A stretch of 64,000 bases of DNA, from positions 2,208,501-2,272,500 of the forward strand of contig NZ_JAHBAG010000001.1 of assembly GCF_020510445.1 (NCBI RefSeq). Direction: 5' to 3'. Made by a program: the position numbers and the translations under genes. The first letter of the stretch is position 1; every line of letters starts with the position of its first letter. The stretch comes from Hydrogenophaga taeniospiralis (GTDB lineage Bacteria > Pseudomonadota > Gammaproteobacteria > Burkholderiales > Burkholderiaceae_C). Shown here one piece after another: positions 9,093-18,219 of this stretch. The notes under the pieces are model-generated. The model searched no databases and was not told the DNA's origin. It saw only the letters and a program-made list of their open reading frames with translations.

Positions 9093-10384
9093 GACAGCGG
9101 CGCCAGTTCGGCCAGAACATCGTCCAGCGTCTGCACCAGCAGGCCCAGGTGTTCTTCCGAGAAGGTCATGGGCGGGCGGATCTTGAGGGTGTTCTTGTGC
9201 CGTCCCAGCTTGGAGAGCAGAACACCCCGGTCGCGCATCGCCTCCACCACCTGGTCAGCGAAACCCGAGGCGGGCTCCAGCGTGGTCTTGTCCTTCAGGA
9301 ACTCGACGCCGAACACCATGCCGCTCTGTCGAACGTCGCCGATGACGCCGTACTTTCTGGACAGTTGGTTCAGCGCCTTCGCGGCCAGGGCACCGATCTT
9401 GGCGGCATTGGCCTGCAGGTTGCGCTGCTGAATCTCTTCCAGCACCGCCATGGCGGCCGCGCAGGCGACGGGATTGCCGCCGAAGGTGTTGAAGTAGCGG
9501 TAGGAGTTCCGAAAGCGCTCCATCACCTCCGGCCGCGTGACCAGGCCCGCCACCGGGTAGCCATTGCCCATGGGTTTGCCCATCGTGACCACGTCGGGCG
9601 TCACGCCCTGCTTCTGGTGCGCCCAGAAATGGCTGCCGCTGCGGGCAAAGCCCGACTGCACCTCGTCGCAGATCAGGAGGCCACCGGCGTCACGGACCAC
9701 TTGCTCCGTCGGGCGCAACCAGCCCGGGGCCTGGGTGGGAAAGCCTTCGTTCAAGAACAGCGGGCACACGATCAGCGCCGCGAAGCCGATGCCCGAGCGC
9801 TCCAGCTCGTCGATCTGTTCCTGCACCTTCGCAGCGAAGCGCAGCCCCTGGGGGTCGTCGATGCGCAGGCTGTCGGGCGCCTCGACATGGCGCACGTACT
9901 GGTCCAGCCCGTAACCGAATTTCGGCGCATTGCCGGTCGACAGCTGGCTCACCAGGCTGGTGTTGCCGTGGTAGGTGGCATCGGTGGCGATCACCCCGCG
10001 CTTGCCGGTCATGGCCTCGGCCATGCGCAGCGCGATGTCGTTGGCCTCGGAGCCGGTGCAGGTGATCAAGGCGTTGGAGAGTTCGCCGCCATAGGTGGAC
10101 GTCAGCTTCTCGGCGTAGTTCACCAGGTTCTCGTGCAGGTAGCGGCTGTGCACGTTGAGCTGTGCGCTCTGCGAACAGATCGCGTCCACCACCCTCGGGT
10201 TGCAGTGCCCGACGTGGGGCACGTTGTTGTAGCAGTCCAGGTAGCGGCGGCCCTCCGCGTCCCACAGCCACACGTCCTCGCCCTTCACGATGTGGATCGG
10301 ACGCTGGTAGAAGGTGGACACATTCGGCCCGAGAAGGGAGCGCCTTCTCTCCATCAGTTCGGTTTCATTCATTGCAGATTCCAT
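9089..10384 (-). CDS. Class-III PLP enzyme, probable ethanolamine-phosphate phospho-lyase
   Basis: A 431-residue class-III aminotransferase-fold protein with the PLP lysine in TMGKPMGNG (Lys270) and the cofactor Asp in LLICDEVQSGF. Several blocks match the phospho-lyase branch (human ETNPPL/PHYKPL) more than true aminotransferases: NNVPHVGHCNP, LNVHSRYLHENLV, YFNTFGGNPVACA, and RHKNTLKIRPPMTFSEEH. That branch eliminates phosphate and ammonia from O-phosphoethanolamine to give acetaldehyde, or acts on 5-phosphohydroxylysine. The kinase gene that would make the substrate overlaps by four bases. Start 10384 (MESAMNETE) or 10372 (MNETE) are both possible; neither has a strong ribosome site. Confidence 0.82.
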   Translation of the reverse strand: MESAMNETELMERRRSLLGPNVSTFYQRPIHIVKGEDVWLWDAEGRRYLDCYNNVPHVGHCNPRVVDAICSQSAQLNVHSRYLHENLVNYAEKLTSTYGGELSNALITCTGSEANDIALRMAEAMTGKRGVIATDATYHGNTSLVSQLSTGNAPKFGYGLDQYVRHVEAPDSLRIDDPQGLRFAAKVQEQIDELERSGIGFAALIVCPLFLNEGFPTQAPGWLRPTEQVVRDAGGLLICDEVQSGFARSGSHFWAHQKQGVTPDVVTMGKPMGNGYPVAGLVTRPEVMERFRNSYRYFNTFGGNPVACAAAMAVLEEIQQRNLQANAAKIGALAAKALNQLSRKYGVIGDVRQSGMVFGVEFLKDKTTLEPASGFADQVVEAMRDRGVLLSKLGRHKNTLKIRPPMTFSEEHLGLLVQTLDDVLAELAPLS

Positions 10385-10467
10385 CAAAACAGCCAACCAG
10401 GAAAAACGAGTTCTGGCGCCTGCGGCGCCAGAACTTCTTCAGCACATGCGTCCAGACAAGGAAACCT

Positions 10468-11988
10468 TCAGGAGATCACGTCCTGGATCAGTTCCTTGTT
10501 CTCCTTGTGGCGAACGATCGCGAAGAAGTAGCCCAGCACGAGCACCCCAAAGGGCATCAGCGCCATGAACCAGCCCAGACCATTCATGGCCCAGGAGGTG
10601 GTCGTCGGGTCCATGCCTTCGGCGACGGCCCCCGTCAGCAGGCCGAACCGTGCCAACAGGAGGTAGAGCCCGACCGACAGACCGACGGTGGCCAGCACCG
10701 GCGCAATCAGCGACTGGAAGAGGTTCGCATCGCCGGGCACCCGGCGGAACCAGGCGATCACCGCCAGACAGACCAGGATCTCGATCAGCAGGATGGAGAC
10801 CACCGCCAGACCGGAGAACCAGAAGAACATGTTGAGGATGGGGTCCAGGCCCGCCACCGCAAAGAGCGCAATGACAGCAGCGGTGATCACCGAGACGATG
10901 ATCGAGCCGGCCGACGGTGCACCGCGCGGGTTGACCTTGGCCAGTGCGGCCGGCAGGGTGCCGCCACGGCCCAGGGCAAACAGGTAGCGCGCGGCGGAGT
11001 TCTGGAACGCCAGCATGGCGGCAAACAGGCTGGAGAGCACCAGGCTCTTCATCAGCGCAGACAGCCAGTCACCCACATACTGGCCGGCCAGCGTGAACAG
11101 CACATTGGCGGGATTGACCAGGGGCGCGCCGTCGACCGACGACAGCTCGACCACACGGTCCATCACCTTGCCAGCGCCCAGGCCACTGACCACCGCAAAC
11201 GAGGTGAAGGCGAACAGGACGGTGATCAGCACCACGGCGACGTACGTGGCCAGCGGCACGGTGCGCTTGGGGTCGACCGATTCTTCACCGTAGATGGCGG
11301 TGGCTTCGAAGCCCACGAAAGAGGCGAACGCGAAGGCCAGCGCGATGCCGGCGGAGCCCGCCAGACCACCGGCCAGGATGTTGGCCGGGCTGAAGGACGC
11401 CGCAAAATTCCACCCCTCCGGGCCACCCTGCACGAAGATCGCCACCGCAGTGACCACCAGGCTCAGGAGCTCCAGCCCCATCAACAGACCCAGCACGTGC
11501 GCCCCCACGTCGACACTGCGCAGCGACAACCAGGTCACCGCGGCCCACGCCACCAGGGACCAGCCCCACCAGGGCAGCCCCCCGGCCTGCTCGGCCATCA
11601 GTCCACCGAAGAAGCCGAAGATCGACAAGTGGATGGCCAGGTAGGCCAGCAGCGAGACGAAGGCCGAGCCCACGCCCAGGTGCAGGCCCATGCCGCGACC
11701 GATGTAGGCGAAGAACGCGCCGGAGTTGGTCACCTGGTGGCTCATGGCGGCATAACCCACGCTGAACAGCAGCAGGATCAGACCCGCCAGCAGGTAGGCG
11801 CCCGGCGCGGCGGCGCCGTTGCCCAGCAGGATGGCAGCGGGCAGTGCCCCGGTCATGCCCACCAGCGGCGAAGCGGCGGCGACCACGAAGAAGACGATGC
11901 CGATCACGCCCAGGCGGCCGGAACGCAGGGAGGACTCGGTGCCCGGGGCGGGCCCGGACGATGAAAGTGAAGTGGAGGCGGTGTTCAT
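10468..11988 (-). CDS. APC-superfamily permease (probable ethanolamine/amino-acid transporter)
   Basis: A 506-residue integral membrane protein with about 12-14 hydrophobic helices. It begins the transporter core with IGIVFFVVAAASPLVGMTGA and carries the APC signature FASFVGFEATAIYGEE plus DPKRTVPLATYVAVV. The ATG at 11988 is preceded by GAGGAAC at six bases. It is the first gene of the reverse-strand unit permease, phospho-lyase, kinase (83 bp to the next), so it most likely imports the amino alcohol the two enzymes consume. Close homologues are usually annotated only as APC permeases, so substrate assignment is contextual. Confidence 0.82.
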   Translation of the reverse strand: MNTASTSLSSSGPAPGTESSLRSGRLGVIGIVFFVVAAASPLVGMTGALPAAILLGNGAAAPGAYLLAGLILLLFSVGYAAMSHQVTNSGAFFAYIGRGMGLHLGVGSAFVSLLAYLAIHLSIFGFFGGLMAEQAGGLPWWGWSLVAWAAVTWLSLRSVDVGAHVLGLLMGLELLSLVVTAVAIFVQGGPEGWNFAASFSPANILAGGLAGSAGIALAFAFASFVGFEATAIYGEESVDPKRTVPLATYVAVVLITVLFAFTSFAVVSGLGAGKVMDRVVELSSVDGAPLVNPANVLFTLAGQYVGDWLSALMKSLVLSSLFAAMLAFQNSAARYLFALGRGGTLPAALAKVNPRGAPSAGSIIVSVITAAVIALFAVAGLDPILNMFFWFSGLAVVSILLIEILVCLAVIAWFRRVPGDANLFQSLIAPVLATVGLSVGLYLLLARFGLLTGAVAEGMDPTTTSWAMNGLGWFMALMPFGVLVLGYFFAIVRHKENKELIQDVIS

Positions 11989-12308
11989 GGCTGTTCCTCG
12001 TCGTTGTGTCTGTGTGATCCGTGCCACTGGCTTTTGGCGCCAGGGTGGACGGATGCTAGGGACGGGCGGCCAAACGGGTTATCAAAACTGCGCACGATGG
12101 GGTCCGGGTTTCTCCCAATCGGCTGCGGTGCTGCTGCGCTGAGCACCATGAAGCGACAGACGTTCCCTCCTGGGCGCGCTCCGTCCTGGCTTTCTGCCAT
12201 CGGACACCCTGAACCGGGGCGAAAAAAGGGCACTCAGGGTAAACCCGAGAGGTGGTTTTGCGCATTTCCGATCACGCCCATCCGGGTGTGACAGGCACAG
12301 TGCGCCGC
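11989..12308. promoter_or_regulatory. Divergent control region between permease and aldehyde dehydrogenase genes
   Basis: This 320-bp gap separates the reverse-strand permease operon from the forward aldehyde dehydrogenase operon, so it should hold both promoters and the EutR-like regulator's target. Visible features are a short A+T stretch at 12080-12088 (TTATCAAAA), an imperfect inverted repeat ACCCTG...CAGGGT spanning about 12208-12241 around a run of A (GAAAAAAGGG), and GGCGCCAG near 12037. No sigma-70 promoter is clear, and no small gene is evident. Confidence 0.4.
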
Positions 12309-13769
12309 ATGACTGCCCACTACCCTGCTCTTTCACTTCACGTGGCCGGCCAATGGCTGTCCAGCGGATCGGGCGGCGAACGCCCGGTGATCAACCCAGC
12401 CGACGAAGCCTCGCTGGGCATGCTGCCCCTGGCCGGCCCGGCCGAGCTGGCGGCCGCCGCCGAATCGGCCCAGCGCGGTTTTGAACAATGGCGCCGCGTG
12501 CGCCCGCACGACCGCTACGTCATCCTGCGCCGCGCGGCCGAACTGCTGCGCCAGCGCGCCGATGAGATCGCCACGGTGCTCACGCTCGAACAGGGCAAGC
12601 CGCTGGCCGAAGCCAAGCGTGAGGTGCTGCTCTCGGCCGACATCATCGATGTCCAGGCCGAAGAGGGCAAACGCCTCTATGGCCGCGGCGTGGCGCCGCG
12701 GGTGGACGGCATCCTCTCGCACACCGTCACCCGCGTGCCGGTGGGCCCGGTGGCGGCGTTCACGCCCTGGAACTTCCCGGTCAACCTGCCCAGCCGCAAG
12801 CTCGGCAGCGCGCTGGCCGCGGGCTGCAGCGTGGTGCTCAAGCCGGCCGAAGAAACGCCGGGCAGCGCCATGCTGCTGGTGCGTTGCTTCCTCGACGCGG
12901 GGGTTCCCGCCGACGCGATCAACCTCGTGTGGGGCGATCCGGCGCTGGTGTCTTCGTTCCTGATCGAGCGGCCCGAGATCGCCAAGGTCTCGGTCACCGG
13001 CTCGGTGGCCGTCGGCAAGCTGCTGGGCGAGCAGGCCGCGCGCCACGTCAAGCGCTTCACCGGCGAGCTGGGCGGCCACGCGCCGGTCATCGTGGCCGAT
13101 GACATGTGCGAAGGCAGCGCCCTGGACTTCGTGCTCAAGCAGTCGGTCAGCGCCAAGTACCGCAACGCGGGCCAGGTCTGCGCCTCGCCGATCCGCTTCT
13201 ACGTGCCGCGCGCGCAACTGGCCGTCTTCAGCGAACGTTTCGCCGCCGCCGCGCAGAAGCTGCAGCTCGGTTCGGGCCTGGACGCTGCCACCCAGATGGG
13301 ACCGCTGACGCACGCGCGCCGCATCGAGGACATGGAGCGCTTCGTGGACGATGCCGTGGGCCAGGGCGCGCGCCTGCTCACCGGCGGCCACCGTGTGCAG
13401 CGGCCCGGCTTCTTCTTCGAACCCACCGTCTTCGCCGAAGCCCCGGCCAGCACGCGGGTGATGCAGCAGGAGCCCTTTGGCCCGATCGCCGTGATCCAGC
13501 CCTACGACACGCTGGACGGCGCGATCGAAGAGGCCAACGCGCTGCCCTACGGCCTGGGCGCCTACGCCTTCACGCGCGACCTGCACACCGCGCATCGGCT
13601 GGGCGAGGGCATCGAGGCTGGCATGGTCGGCATCAACCACTTCGGCGTCTCGCAGCCCGAGCTGCCCTTCGGCGGCATCCGCGAGAGCGGCATCGGCCAC
13701 GAACAGGGCCCCGAGGGCATCACGCACTACACCGAAATCAAAACCATCACGGTAGGCCAACCGTTCTGA
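12309..13769 (+). CDS. NAD(P)-dependent aldehyde dehydrogenase
   Basis: A 486-residue aldehyde dehydrogenase of the succinate-semialdehyde/ALDH superfamily. Catalytic Cys291 lies in NAGQVCASP, general base Glu253 in GELGGHAP, and the substrate/cofactor motif FTPWNFPVNLPSRKLG is intact, as is the late motif EPFGPIAVIQPYD. It oxidises an aldehyde to an acid in the cytoplasm. It could take acetaldehyde from the phospho-lyase across the divergent promoter, or the semialdehyde made by the aminotransferase that follows 17 bases downstream. The second is the closer genetic link. ATG 12309 gives the usual family N-terminus; no ribosome site is obvious, and a GTG at 12300 is an alternative. Confidence 0.88.
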   Translation: MTAHYPALSLHVAGQWLSSGSGGERPVINPADEASLGMLPLAGPAELAAAAESAQRGFEQWRRVRPHDRYVILRRAAELLRQRADEIATVLTLEQGKPLAEAKREVLLSADIIDVQAEEGKRLYGRGVAPRVDGILSHTVTRVPVGPVAAFTPWNFPVNLPSRKLGSALAAGCSVVLKPAEETPGSAMLLVRCFLDAGVPADAINLVWGDPALVSSFLIERPEIAKVSVTGSVAVGKLLGEQAARHVKRFTGELGGHAPVIVADDMCEGSALDFVLKQSVSAKYRNAGQVCASPIRFYVPRAQLAVFSERFAAAAQKLQLGSGLDAATQMGPLTHARRIEDMERFVDDAVGQGARLLTGGHRVQRPGFFFEPTVFAEAPASTRVMQQEPFGPIAVIQPYDTLDGAIEEANALPYGLGAYAFTRDLHTAHRLGEGIEAGMVGINHFGVSQPELPFGGIRESGIGHEQGPEGITHYTEIKTITVGQPF

Positions 13770-13786
13770 ACCCGGGAGCACATCAC

Positions 13787-15151
13787 ATGAACAGCATCGA
13801 ACAACTCAAAGCCGACAACGCCGAGTTCCTCTGGCACCCCATGGCGCACCCGGCGGCCATGAAGAAGACCAAGCCCGACATTGTGGCTCGCGGTGAGGGC
13901 TGCTGGATCTGGGACGTGGACGGCCACAAGCTGCTGGACGGCGTGGGCGGCCTGTGGGCCAGCAACCTGGGCCACAGCGCCACGGCGGTGCGCGACGCCA
14001 TCGTGGCCCAGCTCGACGAGCTGCCCTTCTACAACACCTTCCGCGGCACCTCGCACCCGCGCGCCATCGAACTCTCGGCCCGGCTGGTCAAGCTGATGGA
14101 GCCCGACGGCGTGGCCAGCGTGATGTTCTCCAGCGGCGGCTCGGACGCGGTGGAGACTGCGCTCAAGCTGGCGCGCCAGTACCACAAGCTGCGCGGCGAG
14201 AAGGACCGCTTCAAGTTCATCAGCCTGCGACAGGGCTACCACGGCGTGCACTTTGGTGGCATGAGCGTCAACGGCAACACCAACTTCCGCCGCGCCTACG
14301 AGCCGCTGCTGCCCGGTTGCTTCCACATCGACACGCCTTGGCTCTACCGCAACCCCTACACCGACGACCCGCTGGAGCTGGGCGAGATCTGCGCCGAGCT
14401 GCTGGAGCGCGAGATCGTCTTCCAGGGGCCGGACACCGTGGCGGCTTTCATCGCCGAGCCGGTGCAGGGCGCGGGCGGCGTGATCGTGCCGCCGGCCAAC
14501 TACTGGCCCCTGGTGCGCAAGATCTGCGACAAGCACGGCGTGCTGCTGATCGCCGACGAGGTGGTCACCGGCTTCGGCCGCACCGGCCATTTGTTCGGCA
14601 CCCGGCTGTGGGGCGTGAACGCGGACCTGTGGTGCCTGGCCAAGGGCATCAGCTCGGGCTACGTGCCGCTGGGCGCCACGGCCATCTCGGCCAAGGTGGC
14701 GAAAGTGTTCGACGACGACAAGACCGGCCAGGCCGCCGTGGGCCACGGCTACACCTACAGTGCGCACCCGGTGGGTGCGGCCGCCGCGCTGGCCACGCTG
14801 GACGAAATTCAACGGCTGGACGTGCCGGGCAACGCGGGCCGCGTGGGCGCCGTGATGCAGGAGCGCTTGCGCAAACTGGAGCAGACCTGCAGCTTCGTCG
14901 GCAACGTGCGCGGCGTGGGCTTGATGCTGGGCATCGAGATGGTGGACGACAAGGCCCTGCGCACGCCCATGCCGCGCAGCAGCGACATCCCGGCGCGGGT
15001 GGCGAAAGAGGCCTACCGGCGCGGCCTGATGGTGCGCATCTCCGGCCCCAACCTCATCCTCTCGCCGCCGCTGGTGATCTCGGCCGACGAGGTGAACCAC
15101 CTGTGCGACGTGCTGGAGGCGTCGTTCGCGGCGGTGGAGGCGACGCTGTGA
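13787..15151 (+). CDS. Class-III aminotransferase (omega-amino acid/amine:pyruvate type)
   Basis: A 454-residue PLP enzyme. The Schiff-base lysine is Lys286 in LAKGISSGYVPLGA, and the cofactor Asp is in LIADEVVTGFGRTG. The N-terminal pattern LWHPMAHPA, with ARGEGCWIWDVDGHKLLDG, resembles omega-amino acid:pyruvate and taurine:pyruvate transaminases, which convert a terminal amine to an aldehyde. Paired with the aldehyde dehydrogenase just upstream, this would turn an omega-amino compound into a carboxylic acid. The start follows CGGGAGCACATCAC. The stop overlaps the GTG start of the next gene. The true donor (beta-alanine, GABA, diamine or other) is not visible from sequence. Confidence 0.87.
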   Translation: MNSIEQLKADNAEFLWHPMAHPAAMKKTKPDIVARGEGCWIWDVDGHKLLDGVGGLWASNLGHSATAVRDAIVAQLDELPFYNTFRGTSHPRAIELSARLVKLMEPDGVASVMFSSGGSDAVETALKLARQYHKLRGEKDRFKFISLRQGYHGVHFGGMSVNGNTNFRRAYEPLLPGCFHIDTPWLYRNPYTDDPLELGEICAELLEREIVFQGPDTVAAFIAEPVQGAGGVIVPPANYWPLVRKICDKHGVLLIADEVVTGFGRTGHLFGTRLWGVNADLWCLAKGISSGYVPLGATAISAKVAKVFDDDKTGQAAVGHGYTYSAHPVGAAAALATLDEIQRLDVPGNAGRVGAVMQERLRKLEQTCSFVGNVRGVGLMLGIEMVDDKALRTPMPRSSDIPARVAKEAYRRGLMVRISGPNLILSPPLVISADEVNHLCDVLEASFAAVEATL

Positions 15152-16434
15152 GCCCCACCAGAGCGGGTCGCGCGCCGGTCATCCTGCTGATCGGCACCGT
15201 CGACACCAAGAGCGACGAGATCGCCTTCCTGCGCGAGTCGGTCGAACACTGCGGCGGCACGGCCCTGGTGATGGACGTGGGCGTGCTCGGCCGGGGTGGT
15301 TTCACGCCCGACATCCTCAACAGCGAGGTGGCGGCTGCCGCGGGCGTGACGCTGCAGCAGGTGATGGAGACGGGCGACGAGAACACCTCCATGAAGCTCA
15401 TGGCCGACGGAGCCGCCCTGATTGCCAACCAGTGGTACCTGGAAGGCCGTTTCGACGGCCTGCTGGCCCTGGGCGGCACCATGGGCACCGACCTCGCGCT
15501 GGACGTGACCAACCGCCTGCCGCTGGGGGTGCCCAAGGTCGTGCTCTCCACCATCGCGTATTCGCCGCTGATCCCGCCCGACCGCATCCCGCCCGATCTC
15601 ATCATGCGGCTGTGGGCCGGCGGCCTCTACGGTCTGAACCGCCTGTGCAAGTCGGCGCTGAGCCAGGCCGCGGGCGCGGTGGTGGGCGCCTGCCAGGCGC
15701 GCCGGGTCGACGCCGACCCGCGCCCCGTGGTGGGCATGACCTCGCTGGGCAGCAGTGCGCTGTCTTATATGAAGAAGCTCAAGCCGGCGCTGGAGGCGCG
15801 CGGCTACGAGCTGGCGGTGTTCCACACCACCGGCATGGGCGGGCGCGCGTTCGAAGACCTGGCGCGGCGCGGCTACTTTGCCGCGGTGATGGACTTCAGC
15901 CTGCAGGAGCTGGTGAACGACCTGGCCGGCAGCTGTGTGAGCGCCGGCAGCGAGCGCCTGCTGGGGGCGGGCCGCGCCGGCGTGCCGCAGATCGTGGCAC
16001 CGGGCGCCACCGACATGGTGGACTTCGCCGCCTGGACGCGCTGCCCCGAGCGCTTCGCCGGGCGCGCCGTGCACGACCACAACCGCCTGATCGCCTCGGT
16101 CTGCGTGGACCACGACATGCGCCGCAGCGTGGCGCGCGCCATCAGCGACCGGCTGGCCGAAGCCACCGGCCCCACCTGCCTGCTGCTGCCCACGGGTGGC
16201 GTGGAGCAGTGGGACCGGCCCGGCGAGGCCCTGCACGACCCCGAGGGCCTGAAAGCCTTTGTGGACGAGATGTGCCACGTGGTCTCGCCCAACACCGTGT
16301 TCCAGCCGGTGGACGCGCACATCAACGACGAGGCCTTTGTGCAGGCCGCGCTCAAGGTGTTCGACGCCTGGGTGGTGGCCGGGCTGGTGCCTGCCGGGGT
16401 GGTGGATGCCGCTGAAGCAAGGAAGACCGCATGA
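15148..16434 (+). CDS. Tm-1-like ATP-binding domain protein (UPF0261 family)
   Basis: A 428-residue protein of the Tm-1-like (UPF0261) family. It starts with the family pattern ILLIGTVDTKSDEIAFLRE and contains GDENTSMKLMADGA, LALGGTMGTDLALD, VVGMTSLGSSALSYMKK and a terminal PVDAHINDEAF. The family is named after the tomato virus-resistance protein Tm-1, whose N-terminal domain binds ATP; the bacterial function is not established. The GTG start overlaps the aminotransferase stop by four bases (GTGA), and the stop overlaps the next ATG likewise, so these genes are tightly coupled. Its job is presumably in the same amine/aldehyde pathway, but I cannot name the reaction. Confidence 0.85.
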   Translation: MSPTRAGRAPVILLIGTVDTKSDEIAFLRESVEHCGGTALVMDVGVLGRGGFTPDILNSEVAAAAGVTLQQVMETGDENTSMKLMADGAALIANQWYLEGRFDGLLALGGTMGTDLALDVTNRLPLGVPKVVLSTIAYSPLIPPDRIPPDLIMRLWAGGLYGLNRLCKSALSQAAGAVVGACQARRVDADPRPVVGMTSLGSSALSYMKKLKPALEARGYELAVFHTTGMGGRAFEDLARRGYFAAVMDFSLQELVNDLAGSCVSAGSERLLGAGRAGVPQIVAPGATDMVDFAAWTRCPERFAGRAVHDHNRLIASVCVDHDMRRSVARAISDRLAEATGPTCLLLPTGGVEQWDRPGEALHDPEGLKAFVDEMCHVVSPNTVFQPVDAHINDEAFVQAALKVFDAWVVAGLVPAGVVDAAEARKTA

Positions 16435-17084
16435 CCGCGCAAGCCTTGGTGCTCGATTTCGGCGGCGTCATCAGCCGCATGCTGTTTGAAACGCACCCCC
16501 TGACCGAACAGGCGCTGGGCCTGCCGCCCGGCACGCTCACCTGGCGCGGCCCCTTCGACCCCGCCTCCGACCCGCTCTGGCAGGCCATGCAGGCGGACAA
16601 GCTCAGCGAGCGCGACTACTGGATGGCCCGCACCCGCGAGGTCGGCCGTCTCGTTGGCGAAGAGTGGGATTCGATGGAAACCTTCGTGCAGCGCGCACGC
16701 GGCGCCGACGTGGAGGCCGTGATCCGCCCCGAGGCGGTGGCCACCATCGAGGCAGCCAAAGCCGCCGGCAAGCGCCTGGCCATCCTCTCCAACGAGCTGG
16801 ACCTGTTCTACGGCGCCGATTTCCGCAAGCGCCTGCCGCTGCTGCAGATGTTCGACGTGATCGTGGACGCCACCTACACCGGCATCCTCAAGCCCGACCC
16901 GCGCGCCTACGCGGCCGTGACCGAGGCGCTGGGGCTGCCCGCTGGCGAATGTGTGTTCGTCGATGACCAGAAGCGCAACGCCGACGGCGGCGTGAAGGCC
17001 GGCATGCGGGTGGTGCATTTCGATGTGCTGCAGCCGGCCACGTCGTTTGCGATGGCCCGGAGACTGTTGGGGATCAGTCGCTGA
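16431..17084 (+). CDS. HAD-superfamily hydrolase
   Basis: A 217-residue haloacid-dehalogenase-fold protein. Motif I is LVLDFGGVI (nucleophile Asp9, with Gly rather than Asp two residues later), motif II is ILSNE, motif III is the Lys in GILKPDPRAY, and motif IV is CVFVDDQKRNADGG. The DFGGV form is common in epoxide-hydrolase-like and YihX-like HAD proteins, many of them phosphatases. The ATG overlaps the preceding stop (ATGA), making it the last of four coupled genes. Its end overlaps the convergent binding-protein gene by 11 bp. The substrate is unknown. Confidence 0.85.
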   Translation: MTAQALVLDFGGVISRMLFETHPLTEQALGLPPGTLTWRGPFDPASDPLWQAMQADKLSERDYWMARTREVGRLVGEEWDSMETFVQRARGADVEAVIRPEAVATIEAAKAAGKRLAILSNELDLFYGADFRKRLPLLQMFDVIVDATYTGILKPDPRAYAAVTEALGLPAGECVFVDDQKRNADGGVKAGMRVVHFDVLQPATSFAMARRLLGISR

Positions 17085-18219
17085 TCCACCGGGCGTGGGC
17101 GATGCGCCACCTGCCCGCTTCCAGCTTCATCGGCAGCGCGCTGCGGTTGAGCTGGTGCTGCCCGTTGGTGCCGACCTTGAAGGGTTGGTCCATCATGCCG
17201 CTGCGCCAGGGCGCCATGGTCTCAAGGGCTTGAGACACGCTGGCCCGGTGGATGGGGCCGTGCATGCCCTGCAGCGTGTTTACCAGCACCTGCGCCGCGA
17301 TGTGGCCGCCCTGCGAAAGCGAACTGGGCTCGATCTGGCGGGCGATCAACAGGCGCCGCCAGCCCATGATCTGCAGCGAGCCGCTGGACCATGGGTCGAA
17401 CTCGGCCATGGCGTAGAGGCCATCGCCCGCATTCGCCAGTGCCTTGGCCGCCTGCGAGGTGTAGGCGGACGTGAGCATCACCACCGGGACCTTGGGCATC
17501 ACCTGGCGGCTTGCCAGCACCCAGCCGATGGCGGGGCCGCCGGGGCCGGTGTACACGATGACCTGGCACTGGCGGGCCGCCACCCGCTGCACCAGCGGGG
17601 GCAACGGGTCTTCGAGCCGGTACACGTCCAGTGAAGGCGCGGGCGCTTTCGAGCGCTGCGTCCAGTCCTTGACCGTTTTCTCGAAGGCCTCGGTCATGCC
17701 CGGCAGCGCGGGCGAGACGACGCAGATGCGCTCGTGGCGCAGCACCGTGTGCGCGAACGTGAGGGCCGTCGCGGTGGCCACATAGGGGCCCGTGTTCACC
17801 GGTGCAATGTGCGTCGACGAAAAACACGCCGGGTCCACCCCGGCGCCGGGCAGGTTGAACAGACCGGCCGTGGCGTAGCGTTGCTGGTTCACCGCACATT
17901 CGAGCACGCTGGACCCGCCGGCGAGTGCGATCACGCGAGGGTCACCCGCCAGCAGGGTGGCCGCCTGCTGTGCCTTGGTGGGATGCATCTGGTCGTCGAT
18001 CACGCGGTATTCGATGCGCCGGCCCTGGATGCCACCGGCGGCGTTGACCGCGTCGAAATACATCCGGGCCGCCAGGGTGCTGGCGTCTGAGGCCCCCGGC
18101 CCAGTGAGGCTGCTCACGGCGCCCACCACGATCGGGCCTTGGTCGCTCTCCTGGGCGTGCAGGGGATGGGCCGCAGCCAGCGCCGAGGCCAGGGCCACGA
18201 CCAGAGCATGGTGTTTCAT
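17074..18219 (-). CDS. Branched-chain-type ABC transporter substrate-binding protein
   Basis: A 381-residue periplasmic binding protein with an N-terminal signal peptide (HALVVALASALAAAHPLHAQ, cleavage after about residue 22). The mature part starts with the Leu/Ile/Val-binding-protein pattern GPIVVGAVSSLTGPGAS, followed by ARMYFDAVNAAGGIQGRRIEY and a VVSPALPGMTEAFEKTVKDW hinge region. It is the last gene of the liv-type operon and overlaps the LivM stop by four bases. A second, unrelated-looking binding protein is encoded at the other end of the same transporter genes, so one permease may serve two ligand specificities. The ligand cannot be inferred from sequence. Confidence 0.88.
   Translation of the reverse strand: MKHHALVVALASALAAAHPLHAQESDQGPIVVGAVSSLTGPGASDASTLAARMYFDAVNAAGGIQGRRIEYRVIDDQMHPTKAQQAATLLAGDPRVIALAGGSSVLECAVNQQRYATAGLFNLPGAGVDPACFSSTHIAPVNTGPYVATATALTFAHTVLRHERICVVSPALPGMTEAFEKTVKDWTQRSKAPAPSLDVYRLEDPLPPLVQRVAARQCQVIVYTGPGGPAIGWVLASRQVMPKVPVVMLTSAYTSQAAKALANAGDGLYAMAEFDPWSSGSLQIMGWRRLLIARQIEPSSLSQGGHIAAQVLVNTLQGMHGPIHRASVSQALETMAPWRSGMMDQPFKVGTNGQHQLNRSALPMKLEAGRWRIAHARWISD

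Noticed and set aside
9089..10384. Ordinary omega-amino acid or GABA transaminase
   Set aside because: Motif blocks (NNVPHVGHC, LNVHSRYLHENLV, KNTLKIRPPMTF) and the overlapping kinase gene fit the phospho-lyase branch better.
13106..13786. Upstream extension of the aminotransferase frame inside the aldehyde dehydrogenase gene
   Set aside because: The extension is Arg/Ala-rich shadow sequence; the ATG at 13787 gives the canonical aminotransferase N-terminus.
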